NCBI GenBank assembly: GCA_017416465.1
Contig: JAFQCK010000143.1
Location: 1-64,000 of the forward strand
Length of the DNA stretch: 64,000 nucleotides
Source: Lachnospiraceae bacterium
Lineage (GTDB): Bacteria > Bacillota > Clostridia > Lachnospirales > Lachnospiraceae
Direction of reading: 5' to 3'
Every line of letters begins with the position of its first letter. Position 1 is the stretch's first letter. The notes below the pieces were generated by a model. The model did no database searches and was not told the origin of the DNA. It worked only from the letters and a program-made list of their open reading frames with translations. This document shows, piece by piece, positions 53,806 through 63,026 of this stretch. Both the position numbers and the translations under genes were made by a program.

Positions 53806-54651
53806 ATGACACAGATAATTGATGGAAAAAAGATTTCAACAGAGCTTAAGGAAGAACTTAAGGAAAAAGTAGCAAAGTATAAAGAGGAAGGGATTGAAAT
53901 AACACTTGCAGTTATTCAGGTTGGTAATGATAAGGCAAGTAGTGTATATGTAGGAAACAAGAAAAAAGCCTGTGAATTTATAGGAATTAACTCACTTTCT
54001 TATGAATTACCTGAAGAAACTACAGAAGAAGAATTGCTTGATTTAATAAAAGAGCTTAATGGAAGAAGTGACGTAAATGGAATTTTAGTACAGCTTCCGC
54101 TTCCAAAACATATTGATGAAGATAAAGTAATTGAAACAATTGATGCTAAAAAAGATGTAGACGGATTCCATCCAATGAGCGTTGGTGCGTTATCTATTGG
54201 TAAAAAGGGATTTATTTCATGTACACCATATGGAATTATTGAGTTACTAAAGAGAAGTGATATTGAAATAAGTGGAAAAGAATGTGTAATTATAGGAAGA
54301 AGTAACATTGTTGGTAAGCCAATGTCAATGCTTATGTTAAGAGAAAATGCAACTGTAACTGTTGCACATTCACGCACAAAGAATCTTAAAGAGGTAGCAA
54401 AGAGAGCAGATATTTTAATTGTTGCCATCGGTAAGCCACAGTTTATTAATTCTGAATATGTAAAAGAAGGTGCAGTTGTTATTGATGTAGGAATCCATAG
54501 AGATGAGAATAACAAACTTTGCGGAGATGTGGATTATGAAGATGTATTCCCACATGCAAGTGCAATAACACCGGTTCCGGGTGGAGTTGGTCCTATGACT
54601 ATAGCAATGCTTATGAAAAACTGTGTAAATGCAGTAGATATTCAGAGATAA
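53806..54651 (+). CDS. folD: bifunctional methylene-THF dehydrogenase/methenyl-THF cyclohydrolase FolD
   Basis: This 281-residue cytosolic enzyme interconverts methylene-, methenyl- and formyl-THF. Signatures: SVYVGNKKKACEFIGI with the catalytic Lys, NGILVQLPLPKHI, KDVDGFHPMSVG, the NADP site IGRSNIVGKPMSMLML and PVPGGVGPMTIAMLM. The start is ATG 53806 with GAAAGGA. It complements fhs upstream. AAA-ATPase copy 2 begins only 21 bp after its stop. Confidence 0.96.
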   Translation: MTQIIDGKKISTELKEELKEKVAKYKEEGIEITLAVIQVGNDKASSVYVGNKKKACEFIGINSLSYELPEETTEEELLDLIKELNGRSDVNGILVQLPLPKHIDEDKVIETIDAKKDVDGFHPMSVGALSIGKKGFISCTPYGIIELLKRSDIEISGKECVIIGRSNIVGKPMSMLMLRENATVTVAHSRTKNLKEVAKRADILIVAIGKPQFINSEYVKEGAVVIDVGIHRDENNKLCGDVDYEDVFPHASAITPVPGGVGPMTIAMLMKNCVNAVDIQR

Positions 54652-54672
54652 TAGTAATTATGGGAGGTAATT

Positions 54673-56367
54673 ATGGCAAAAACAGTAGCGATTGGAATAC
54701 AAGATTTTGAGAAGTTAATTAGAGGAAATTATTTTTATATAGATAAAACTATGTTTATTAAGGAATGGTGGGAAAGCGGTGATGATACAACATTAATTAC
54801 CCGACCACGTCGTTTTGGAAAGACTCTGAACATGAGTATGGTGGAGAAATTTTTTTCAATGGCTTATGCTGACAATGGAGATATTTTTGAAGGATTATCT
54901 ATATGGGAGGATGATAAGTATAGAGAGCTTCAGGGAACTTATCCATTGATTAGTTTGTCTTTTGCTAGGGTAAAGGAAACAACAGCTGAGAATGCGAAGG
55001 AACAGATAAGAAATATTATCAAAAGAGTATACAAGGAATATATTTTTTTACGAGAATCTGATGTGTTGACAGAAGATGATAAGAATTACTTTAATAGTAT
55101 TTTATCGGATAATGCAGGAGAAGTAGCAATTACAATCTCTTTAAATCAGCTTTCGGATTTTTTATATCGCTATTACGGAAAAAAAGTAATCATACTACTG
55201 GATGAGTATGACACACCTATGCAGGAGTCATATGTCAATGGTTATTGGCAGGAGTTAGTGGCATTTACAAGAAGTTTGTTTAATTCTACATTTAAGACAA
55301 ACCCTTATTTGGAAAGAGCGCTTATGACTGGTATAACCAGAGTTAGTAAGGAGTCAATATTCTCAGATTTGAATCATTTAAAAGTTGTAACGACTACATC
55401 TGACGAGTACGCAACATCTTTCGGATTTACAGAAGAAGAGGTATTTAATTCGGTTGATATGTTTGGACTTACAGATTTAAAAGAGGATGTCAAGTCTTGG
55501 TATGATGGTTTTGTGTTTGGAAAACATAAGGATATCTATAATCCTTGGTCAATACTTAATTTTTTAGATACAAGGCAGATAGGAGCATATTGGGCAAATA
55601 CAAGTGCTAACAGTCTTGTTGCAAAGCTACTAAGGGAAGGAAATAGAAAGTTAAAAGAGCAGTTTGAGAGTTTGCTTGCAGGAGAAGTGTTGCATACACC
55701 TATAGATGAGCAGATTGTATATAATCAGTTAAATGGAAGTGAAAAGGCCATATGGAGTCTGCTTTTGGCAAGCGGATATTTGAAGGTTCTATCAGTGGAA
55801 CAGCGTGAGGATGCTTATGATATCAGGGAACCAAAGTATGAGTTGGCATTAACCAATCTTGAGGTCAGAGTTATGTTTAACAATATGGTGCGTTCATGGT
55901 TTCAGGAATCAGAGGCGGATTACAATGATTTTATAAAGGCTTTATTATTGGATGATATTGATGCTATGAACGAATATATGTATAGAGTAACAAGAGATGT
56001 TTTTAGTTATTTTGATACTGGAAAAAGAGCACCGGACGAAGAACCGGAGAGATTTTACCATGGCTTTGTGTTAGGAATGTTGGTAGAGTTACAGGGAGAC
56101 TATATTGTTACTTCCAATAGAGAGAGTGGTTTTGGCAGATATGATGTAATGATTGAGCCAAAGGATAAAAGTAAGGATGCTATCATAATAGAGTTTAAAG
56201 TGTTGAATCACAGAAGAGAAAGTAATTTGGAAGAAACTGTAGCTAATGCACTTAAGCAGATAGAGGATAAACAGTACGCAGCACAGTTAGAGGCAAGAGG
56301 AATCGCTAAGGAGCATATCCGTAAATATGGAATCGCTTTTCAGGGGAAAAAGGTGCTGATAGGTTAA
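54673..56367 (+). CDS. AAA-ATPase-like protein with PD-(D/E)XK nuclease fold (copy 2)
   Basis: This 564-residue paralogue of the protein at 1740-3431 has the same P-loop variant RPRRFGKT, Walker B IILLDEYD and C-terminal GFGRYD...IIEFKV. N-terminal and central parts are very similar to copy 1, while the region from about 315 to 440 differs more, as if under different constraint. DNA identity extends through the ribosome site (TATGGGAGGTA) and the first dozen codons and ends at the stop codon. Unlike copy 1 it has no promoter space of its own and appears to be read from folD. It is followed by a hairpin terminator (56404). Confidence 0.88.
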   Translation: MAKTVAIGIQDFEKLIRGNYFYIDKTMFIKEWWESGDDTTLITRPRRFGKTLNMSMVEKFFSMAYADNGDIFEGLSIWEDDKYRELQGTYPLISLSFARVKETTAENAKEQIRNIIKRVYKEYIFLRESDVLTEDDKNYFNSILSDNAGEVAITISLNQLSDFLYRYYGKKVIILLDEYDTPMQESYVNGYWQELVAFTRSLFNSTFKTNPYLERALMTGITRVSKESIFSDLNHLKVVTTTSDEYATSFGFTEEEVFNSVDMFGLTDLKEDVKSWYDGFVFGKHKDIYNPWSILNFLDTRQIGAYWANTSANSLVAKLLREGNRKLKEQFESLLAGEVLHTPIDEQIVYNQLNGSEKAIWSLLLASGYLKVLSVEQREDAYDIREPKYELALTNLEVRVMFNNMVRSWFQESEADYNDFIKALLLDDIDAMNEYMYRVTRDVFSYFDTGKRAPDEEPERFYHGFVLGMLVELQGDYIVTSNRESGFGRYDVMIEPKDKSKDAIIIEFKVLNHRRESNLEETVANALKQIEDKQYAAQLEARGIAKEHIRKYGIAFQGKKVLIG

Positions 56368-56403
56368 TTTAGAAGAGGATAAATTAATCTGAAATATAGG
56401 ATT

Positions 56404-56457
56404 TTATTAGGGGGCTTTGGGTAATGATTGTTACACAAAAGTTCCCTAATAATTTTA
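56404..56457 (+). terminator. hairpin terminator after AAA-ATPase copy 2
   Basis: TTATTAGGG pairs with CCCTAATAA (56404-56412 and 56444-56452), with further inner pairing (CTTT/AAAG, GTAA/TTAC) and TTTT after the stem. Confidence 0.6.
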
Positions 56458-56485
56458 GAAATAATGTGAGAGAGTGGTGATAAAT

Positions 56486-58708
56486 TTGTTATTTGCAAAT
56501 ATTATTGTAGATATTTCACATGAAAAATTAGACAGACCGTTTCAGTATTTGATACCTGAACGGCTTCAAAAGGATATAATGGCAGGCAGCAGGGTAGAAG
56601 TACCTTTTGGAAAAGGGAATCGTATAATAACTGGTTATGTTATTGAGGTGGTTGATACACCTTGTATGGAAATATCAAAAATAAAAGAAATATCCGGGAT
56701 AAAAAAAGGAAGCTTAAAAATTGAATCACAGCTTATAGCATTATCATGGTTTATAAAAGAATATTATGGTTCAACCATGAATAAGGCGTTAAAAACAGTA
56801 ATTCCAATAAAAAGCTCAGTAAAGAATAAAGATAAAAAATATCTTAAATTAAGGATTTCAAAAGAAGAAGCTCTTGATTTGTATGAAAATTATATTAGAA
56901 GAAAAAATACTGTTCAAAGAGCAATGCTAATTAAAGAATTAACTGAGGTGGATTCTATTGAATTAGAGATTGCAAAATCAAAGCTTGGTGTGAGTGATTC
57001 GATTGTTAAAAATCTTGAGGAATCAAAGATTATAGAAATTCAAAGAAATGTTGTATATAGAAATCCAATAAACATAGAATCCGTAGGAAATTATAATATT
57101 GAGTTAAATCCTATGCAAAGGAAAGTGGCAGATGATATTTTAAGTGATTTTAGAACTACACATCTTTTGTTTGGAGTAACCGGAAGTGGAAAAACTGAAG
57201 TATATATGGAGATAATACAGAATATTATTAATGATGGAAAAGAAGCGATTGTTCTTATTCCTGAAATAGCATTAACATATCAGACAATCAGACGATTCTA
57301 TGAAAAATTCGGTAATAAAGTTTCCATAATTAATTCTAAGTTATCTCAAGGTGAAAGATATGACCAGTTTGAGAGAGCTAAGAAAGGTGAAATAAAGATA
57401 ATGATTGGACCACGTTCAGCATTATTTACACCTTTTAATAATCTTGGACTGATTATTATAGATGAAGAACATGAGGGAGCATATAAAAGTGACCAGGTAC
57501 CCAAATATCACGCAAGAGAGGTGGCAATCCAAAGAGCAAAGCTAACAGGTGCAAAGGTGGTTCTTGGCTCAGCAACACCATCGGTTAATACTTATTATAA
57601 GGCAATGAATGGCGAATATGGATTGCATAGGCTTTTAAAAAGAGCTAATGAGCAGGCATTGCCAACAGTTGATATCGTGGATATGCGTGAGGAATTAAAT
57701 AATGGAAATAAAGAAATTTTTAGTGGGAAGCTAAAGCAATTAATAGAGGACAGATTAGAGAAAAATGAACAGATAATGTTGTTTTTAAACAGAAGAGGAT
57801 ATTCGTCATTTATATCCTGTCGTGCATGTGGAAAAGCAATAAAATGTCCACATTGTGATGTTTCTTTGACGCTTCATAAGAAAATAAAAAAACTTGAATG
57901 TCATTATTGCGGATACTCAAGTGAAATACCAAAGATTTGTCCAACCTGCAGTTCAAAATATATTGGTGGATTTGGAATAGGAACAGAGCAAATAGAAGAA
58001 AAAGTAAAAGAGTTATTTCCTACAGCAAAAGTTCTTCGTATGGATATGGACACTACTAAAGGAAAAGGTGAACATGAAAATATCTTGTCTACATTTGCAA
58101 AAGGTGAAGCTGATATACTAATTGGAACACAGATGATAGTTAAAGGACATGATTTTCCGGGGGTAACTTTAGTAGGTATACTTGCAGCGGATTTATCTTT
58201 GTTTGCATCAGACTATATGGCAGAAGAAAAAACATTTCAACTGTTAACTCAGGCAGCAGGCAGGGCAGGTAGAGGAAATAAACCGGGAGAAGTCGTTATT
58301 CAGACATACAGTCCTGAAGAATTATGTATAATTTCAGCTTCAAAACAAGATTATGAAGAATTTTATAATAACGAGATAGAATATAGAAGTTTAATGACAT
58401 ATCCACCCGTTTATGATATGATGGCAATACTGATATCTGATGCAAAAGAAGAGTTTGTAGAGATTGTTTCAAGAGATATTGCAAACAGAATTGAGAAAAG
58501 CAATATTGAAGATTTGATAATGATTGGACCTGCAAAAGCATCAATATCTAAAATAAATGATATTTATAGAGAAGTAATTTATCTAAAACATAAAGATGAA
58601 GAAATATTAATAAAAGTAAAAAATGCAATAAACAGGTATGTTGAAAGAGTTGAACAGTATAAAAAAATATCTATACAGTTTGATTTTAATCCTATGATGC
58701 ATTATTAG
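56486..58708 (+). CDS. priA: primosomal replication restart helicase PriA
   Basis: This superfamily 2 helicase of about 740 residues restarts stalled forks. The N-terminal DNA-binding domain starts LFANIIVDIS and HEKLDRPFQYLIP. The motor has GVTGSGKTEVY (Walker A), DEEHEGAYK (DEEH box) and QAAGRAGRG (motif VI). Between the helicase lobes are the zinc-binding pairs CRACGKAIKCPHC and CHYCG...CPTC. I use TTG 56486 (GGTGA site), because the sequence from there matches the usual start; GTG 56474 is an alternative. It opens the priA-def-fmt-rsmB-rlmN series. Confidence 0.95.
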   Translation: MLFANIIVDISHEKLDRPFQYLIPERLQKDIMAGSRVEVPFGKGNRIITGYVIEVVDTPCMEISKIKEISGIKKGSLKIESQLIALSWFIKEYYGSTMNKALKTVIPIKSSVKNKDKKYLKLRISKEEALDLYENYIRRKNTVQRAMLIKELTEVDSIELEIAKSKLGVSDSIVKNLEESKIIEIQRNVVYRNPINIESVGNYNIELNPMQRKVADDILSDFRTTHLLFGVTGSGKTEVYMEIIQNIINDGKEAIVLIPEIALTYQTIRRFYEKFGNKVSIINSKLSQGERYDQFERAKKGEIKIMIGPRSALFTPFNNLGLIIIDEEHEGAYKSDQVPKYHAREVAIQRAKLTGAKVVLGSATPSVNTYYKAMNGEYGLHRLLKRANEQALPTVDIVDMREELNNGNKEIFSGKLKQLIEDRLEKNEQIMLFLNRRGYSSFISCRACGKAIKCPHCDVSLTLHKKIKKLECHYCGYSSEIPKICPTCSSKYIGGFGIGTEQIEEKVKELFPTAKVLRMDMDTTKGKGEHENILSTFAKGEADILIGTQMIVKGHDFPGVTLVGILAADLSLFASDYMAEEKTFQLLTQAAGRAGRGNKPGEVVIQTYSPEELCIISASKQDYEEFYNNEIEYRSLMTYPPVYDMMAILISDAKEEFVEIVSRDIANRIEKSNIEDLIMIGPAKASISKINDIYREVIYLKHKDEEILIKVKNAINRYVERVEQYKKISIQFDFNPMMHY

Positions 58709-58719
58709 AGGAGGAAACA

Positions 58720-59178
58720 ATGGCTATTAGAAATATCAGAACCATAGGAGACGAGGTTCTTAACAAAAGATGTAAAGAAGTAAAAGAAGTAAACGAAAGA
58801 ATAGAAGAGTTGATTGAAGATATGCTTGATACAATGTATGAAGCTGATGGAGTAGGGCTTGCAGCACCACAGGTAGGAGTTCTTAAAAGAATTGTAACTA
58901 TAGATATTGGTGACGGACCAATAATAATGATAAATCCGGAAGTTGTAGAAACAAGTGGTGAACAGACCGGAGTAGAAGGATGTTTAAGTGTTCCGGGAAA
59001 ACATGGAACAGTTACAAGACCAAACTATGCAAAGGTTGTATTCTATGATGAAAATATGGAAAAATGTGAATTAGAAGGAACAGAATTACTTGCAAGAGCA
59101 ATCTGTCATGAATGTGACCACTTAGATGGAAAACTTTATGTAGATAAGGTAGAAGGCGAACTTGAAGATAACGAATAA
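58720..59178 (+). CDS. def: peptide deformylase
   Basis: This 152-residue metalloenzyme removes the N-formyl group from new proteins. The three motifs are GVGLAAPQVG (47-56), EGCLSVPG with the metal Cys, and ICHECDHLDG with the metal His pair and catalytic Glu. GGAGG lies before the ATG, 11 bp after priA. It pairs functionally with fmt, although 473 bp with two inverted-repeat elements separate them. Confidence 0.97.
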   Translation: MAIRNIRTIGDEVLNKRCKEVKEVNERIEELIEDMLDTMYEADGVGLAAPQVGVLKRIVTIDIGDGPIIMINPEVVETSGEQTGVEGCLSVPGKHGTVTRPNYAKVVFYDENMEKCELEGTELLARAICHECDHLDGKLYVDKVEGELEDNE

Positions 59179-59215
59179 ATTGTTTGAAGTATTTTTATAT
59201 AAATTATTTAATATT

Positions 59216-59352
59216 GTAGTACAAATTAACAAACCAAGACAGGCACGCTTTCGCTGCATTCGGCTAGTAACGGTACATAAGGTGCCAAAATACGGCACCT
59301 AAGTACCGACTGCCTCATAGCGCCTGCGTTTGGTTTTGTTAATTTGTACTAC
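59216..59352. repeat. 137-bp inverted-repeat element A between def and fmt
   Basis: Terminal repeats GTAGTACAAATTAACAAA (59216-59233) and their complement (59335-59352) match perfectly, and the match extends over CCAA with a one-base gap. Inside is a second hairpin, GGTAC..GGTGCC / GGCACC..GTACC (59272-59307), and the interior is GC-richer than the flanks. It has no open frame. It resembles a miniature repeat element or a structured RNA. No target-site duplication is clear. Confidence 0.65.
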
Positions 59353-59462
59353 TTATATAAAACTTCGAATAAAAAATACTCAAGGAGTAGATTTGTGTTA
59401 GAATGTAAATAAATATTTTTATATTATAGTAGAAAATTATTAAATGAATTTTTGATAAACTT

Positions 59463-59598
59463 TCTCAAATAATACTTTGTGCAATGCGAATTGCGACTTT
59501 GGACGAACAATCCGGCGTTATTTGTACGTCGAAGACGAACAAATATGACGAGATTGTACGGACAACGGAGTGAAAGCATGCACAAAGAGTTGTTGAGA
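59463..59598. repeat. 136-bp inverted-repeat element B between def and fmt
   Basis: Outer pairing TCTCAA...CTTTGTGC (59463-59482) with GCACAAAG...TTGAGA (59579-59598) encloses a GC-richer core. The core has its own hairpin TTTGTACGTC / GACGAACAAA (59521-59530 and 59534-59543). Its sequence is unrelated to element A. A segment reading CGGAGTGAAAGC is typical of palindromic intergenic repeats. It has no open frame. The gap between the two elements (59353-59462) is plain AT-rich DNA. Confidence 0.6.
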
Positions 59599-59651
59599 GC
59601 AAGTTCTTAATTTGGTAATAATTTTAAACTACAGAAAGGATGTAATTCTTT

Positions 59652-60581
59652 ATGAAGATAGTTTTTATGGGAACTCCCGACTTTTCAGTTAACGCACTTG
59701 AAAGTCTCATCGAAGCAGGTCATGAAGTTGCTGCAGTTGTAACTCAGCCTGATAAAAAGAAAGGTCGTGGAGAAAAGGTTCAATTCTCTCCGGTAAAAGA
59801 AGCTGCACTTAAACATGGATTGACTATTTATCAGCCTGAGAGGGTTAGAGATGAAGAATTTGTTAATATATTAAAGGATATAGCACCTGATGTAATAATT
59901 GTAATTGCTTTTGGACAGATTTTACCTAAAGAAATACTTGAGCTTGCACCATATGGTTGTATTAATGTTCATGCATCATTACTTCCAAAATACAGAGGTG
60001 CTGCACCTATTCAGTGGGCAGTAATAGATGGTGAAGAAAAGACAGGTGTAACAACCATGCAGATGGATGAGGGACTTGATACAGGTGATATATTAGAAAC
60101 TGCAGAAATTGTTCTTGATGAAAAAGAAACAGGTGGAAGTCTTTTTGATAAATTAGCGAGTGTTGGGGCAAAACTTATTGTTCAAACACTTGAAAATGCT
60201 CAAAATGGCAAGCTAAATCCGGTTAAGCAGGATAATGAAAAATCAAATTATGCAAAGATGCTTAAAAAAGAATTAGGAAATATTGATTTTTCAAAGAGTG
60301 CAGTGGAAATAGAAAGATTAATTAGAGGGTTGAATCCTTGGCCTAGTGCGTATACAAAATTCAGAGAAAAAACTTTAAAGATATGGGATGCAGATGTGTC
60401 AGAAAAGGACTACGAAGGAAATTATGGTGAAATTGTAGATTTTGATAAGACTACATTTACAGTAAAGACAGGAAAAGGAAGTCTTATTATTAACGAACTT
60501 CAGTTAGAAGGAAAGAAACGTATGACAACAGATGCATTTTTGTTAGGAAACAAGCTTGAAAAGGGAGAAGTGCTTGGATAA
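59652..60581 (+). CDS. fmt: methionyl-tRNA formyltransferase
   Basis: This 309-residue enzyme formylates initiator Met-tRNA with 10-formyl-THF. The opening is IVFMGTPDFSV. The catalytic region is NVHASLLPKYRGAAPIQWA with Asn and His, and LDTGDI supplies the Asp. The C-terminal OB-like domain (about 205-309) includes LNPWPSAYT. GAAAGGA precedes ATG 59652. The stop codon overlaps the rsmB start by one base. Confidence 0.97.
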   Translation: MKIVFMGTPDFSVNALESLIEAGHEVAAVVTQPDKKKGRGEKVQFSPVKEAALKHGLTIYQPERVRDEEFVNILKDIAPDVIIVIAFGQILPKEILELAPYGCINVHASLLPKYRGAAPIQWAVIDGEEKTGVTTMQMDEGLDTGDILETAEIVLDEKETGGSLFDKLASVGAKLIVQTLENAQNGKLNPVKQDNEKSNYAKMLKKELGNIDFSKSAVEIERLIRGLNPWPSAYTKFREKTLKIWDADVSEKDYEGNYGEIVDFDKTTFTVKTGKGSLIINELQLEGKKRMTTDAFLLGNKLEKGEVLG

Positions 60582-61951
60582 TGGAAAAAAAACAGTCATC
60601 AAGGGAGATTTCGGTTAATATAATAATCTCTGTATTGGAAGAAGAGAAGCTAAGTCATATAGTTCTTAGAAAAGCTTTATCGGAATTTGGAAATACAAAA
60701 GAAGATAATGTTGAAAAAGCATTTATAACAAGGTTGGTTCAGGGAACAATAGAAAAAAAGATTACTATTGATTATATAATTGATTCTTTTTCTAAAATAA
60801 AAACTGGAAAAATGAAACCATTTATTAGAAATTTACTTAGAATGAGTGTTTATCAGATAATGTATATGGATACAGTGCCTGATAGTGCGGTATGTAATGA
60901 GGCAGTTAAACTGGCTAAAAAACGTGGATTTGTTAATCTTTCGTCTTTCGTAAATGGAATACTTAGAAATATTTCAAGAAATAAGGATAATATATGTTTT
61001 CCTAACGAGAAAAATAAAGATGAATTTTTATCTGTAAAATATTCTATGCCTAAGTGGATTATTAAAAGGTTTATTAATGAATTTGGCTGTGATTTAACTC
61101 TTAAAATGTTAGAAGCTCTTGATGAAGAAAAAGAGGGAATTAGTGTAAGAGTTAATACAAGTAAATCTGATATAGATAAAACAATTAAGATGCTTGAAGA
61201 TGAAAATGTTAGTGTGAAAATAAATCCGCTTGCAGATAATATGCTTAGAATTAGTGGTTTTGGAGCAATAAATGAATTAAAGGCTTTTAAGGAAGGATTA
61301 ATTCAGCCACAGGATTTAAGTTCATCTTTAGTAGCTACGATAAGTGGAGCGAAGCCTGGAGATGTATGTATGGATTTATGTTCAGCACCGGGGGGAAAAA
61401 CAATTCATCTTGCTGATATGTTAAAAGGTGAGGGAAAAATTATTGCAGGGGATTTGACAGAAAAAAAGGTAGATTTAATTAATGAAAATATTGAACGTAC
61501 AGGATTTTCAAATATTACTGTTAATATATGGGATGCTACAAAGGATATGGAAGAATATTATGAAACTGCAGATGTGGTTATTGCAGATGTCCCGTGTTCA
61601 GGATTAGGAGTAATAAATAACAAGGCAGATATAAGATACAGGCTCAAAGAAGAAGATATAAAAGAACTTTCGTTCATATCAAAGAAAATTTTGGAATGTG
61701 CTTCTAAATATTTAAAAAAGGGCGGTGTACTTGTGTTTAGTACATGTACAATGACAAAAGAAGAAAATGATGAAAACAGACAGTTTGTAATTGAAAAACT
61801 TGGATTAGAGCCTGTTTCAATTGAAGAATATCTTAAAGAAGAATTGCTTCTTATAGGTAAAAATAAAATTACTGCAAAAACAGGATATTTAAAATTATTT
61901 ATATCTAATAATAATGATGGTTTTTATATATCTAAATTTGTAAAGAAATAA
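60581..61951 (+). CDS. rsmB: 16S rRNA (cytosine967-C5)-methyltransferase RsmB
   Basis: This 456-residue protein has an N-terminal NusB-like domain (1-150), a PUA-like linker and a Rossmann methyltransferase. SAM motif I is CMDLCSAPGGKTIHLA. Motif IV is ADVPCSGLGV, with the releasing Cys, and motif VI VFSTCTM holds the catalytic Cys. The ATG shares an A with the fmt stop (TAATG), so translation is coupled. Confidence 0.95.
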   Translation: MEKKQSSREISVNIIISVLEEEKLSHIVLRKALSEFGNTKEDNVEKAFITRLVQGTIEKKITIDYIIDSFSKIKTGKMKPFIRNLLRMSVYQIMYMDTVPDSAVCNEAVKLAKKRGFVNLSSFVNGILRNISRNKDNICFPNEKNKDEFLSVKYSMPKWIIKRFINEFGCDLTLKMLEALDEEKEGISVRVNTSKSDIDKTIKMLEDENVSVKINPLADNMLRISGFGAINELKAFKEGLIQPQDLSSSLVATISGAKPGDVCMDLCSAPGGKTIHLADMLKGEGKIIAGDLTEKKVDLINENIERTGFSNITVNIWDATKDMEEYYETADVVIADVPCSGLGVINNKADIRYRLKEEDIKELSFISKKILECASKYLKKGGVLVFSTCTMTKEENDENRQFVIEKLGLEPVSIEEYLKEELLLIGKNKITAKTGYLKLFISNNNDGFYISKFVKK

Positions 61952-61967
61952 AGTAAAAAGGATTGTT

Positions 61968-63008
61968 ATGGAAAAGAAAGATATTTTAGCATATTCGATT
62001 GAAGAACTTAAAGATTTTTTGGTAACTATAGGTGAAAAAACTTTTAGAGCAAAACAGATTCATGAATGGCTTCATAAAAAGCTTGCAGATGATTTTGACG
62101 AAATGAGTAATATATCGAAATCACTGAAGGAAATCTTGAAGGAGAATTTTTATATAGAAAATCTTGAAATAATAAAGGTAATGACTTCTAAAATAGATAA
62201 AACACAGAAGTTTTTATTTAAATTAAGAGATGGAAATGTTATAGAAAGTGTTTTGATGCGTTATAAACATGGTAATTCAGTGTGTATTTCAACACAGGTT
62301 GGTTGCAGAATGGGTTGTAGATTTTGTGCATCAACTCTTGATGGATTGGTAAGAAATCTTTCTTCAGCAGAAATGTTAAAGGAAATTTATTGCATACAAA
62401 AATATTCGGGAGAGCGTGTTTCTAATATTGTTTTAATGGGAAGTGGCGAACCAATGGATAATTTTGATAATGTAATAAATTTTGTAAATATGATAACAAG
62501 TGAAAATAGCTTGCATATTAGTCAAAGAAATATTACAATATCAACATGTGGTCTTGTTGAAAATATGAATAGATTTGCTGATTTACAGCCACAGGTAACG
62601 CTTGCATTGTCTTTACATGCATCAGATGATGAGACTAGAAGAGAGCTTATGCCGATTGCAAGAAAGTATAGTATTGCTGAAGTGTTAGAGGCATGTCAGT
62701 ATTATTTTGATAAAACAGGACGGCGTATAACTTTTGAATATAGCCTTGTAGCAGGGATTAATGATAATTTAGATGAAGCTAAGAAACTTGTAAATCTTGT
62801 TAAGAATATGAATTGTCATGTTAATCTGATTCCGGTCAATCCTATTAAGGAAAGAGATTATAAGAAATCTTCATTAGAAAATATTGAAGCTTTTAAAAGG
62901 CATCTTGAAAAGAATGGAATAAATGTTACAGTCAGAAGAGAAATGGGTTCGGATATACAGGGAGCCTGTGGACAGCTTAGGAAGAGCTATATTGATAACG
63001 AAACTTAA
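61968..63008 (+). CDS. rlmN: dual-specificity 23S rRNA/tRNA (adenine-C2)-methyltransferase RlmN
   Basis: This 346-residue radical-SAM enzyme methylates A2503 of 23S rRNA and A37 of some tRNAs. The iron-sulfur cluster motif CRMGCRFC lies near residue 112, MGSGEPMDNFDN follows, and the methyl-carrying Cys lies in the C-terminal GSDIQGACGQL. It follows rsmB by 16 bp with AAAAGGA. Confidence 0.96.
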   Translation: MEKKDILAYSIEELKDFLVTIGEKTFRAKQIHEWLHKKLADDFDEMSNISKSLKEILKENFYIENLEIIKVMTSKIDKTQKFLFKLRDGNVIESVLMRYKHGNSVCISTQVGCRMGCRFCASTLDGLVRNLSSAEMLKEIYCIQKYSGERVSNIVLMGSGEPMDNFDNVINFVNMITSENSLHISQRNITISTCGLVENMNRFADLQPQVTLALSLHASDDETRRELMPIARKYSIAEVLEACQYYFDKTGRRITFEYSLVAGINDNLDEAKKLVNLVKNMNCHVNLIPVNPIKERDYKKSSLENIEAFKRHLEKNGINVTVRREMGSDIQGACGQLRKSYIDNET

Positions 63009-63026
63009 GAAAAGGAGGTATTTATC

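Noticed and set aside
54000-54515. 171-codon minus-strand frame inside folD
   Set aside because: Antisense shadow of a fully conserved gene, Ser/Leu-rich as expected from mirrored codons, without a start context.
59179-59651. CRISPR array or small coding gene between def and fmt
   Set aside because: The repeats are inverted, not evenly spaced direct repeats, and no frame of useful length with a ribosome site exists there.
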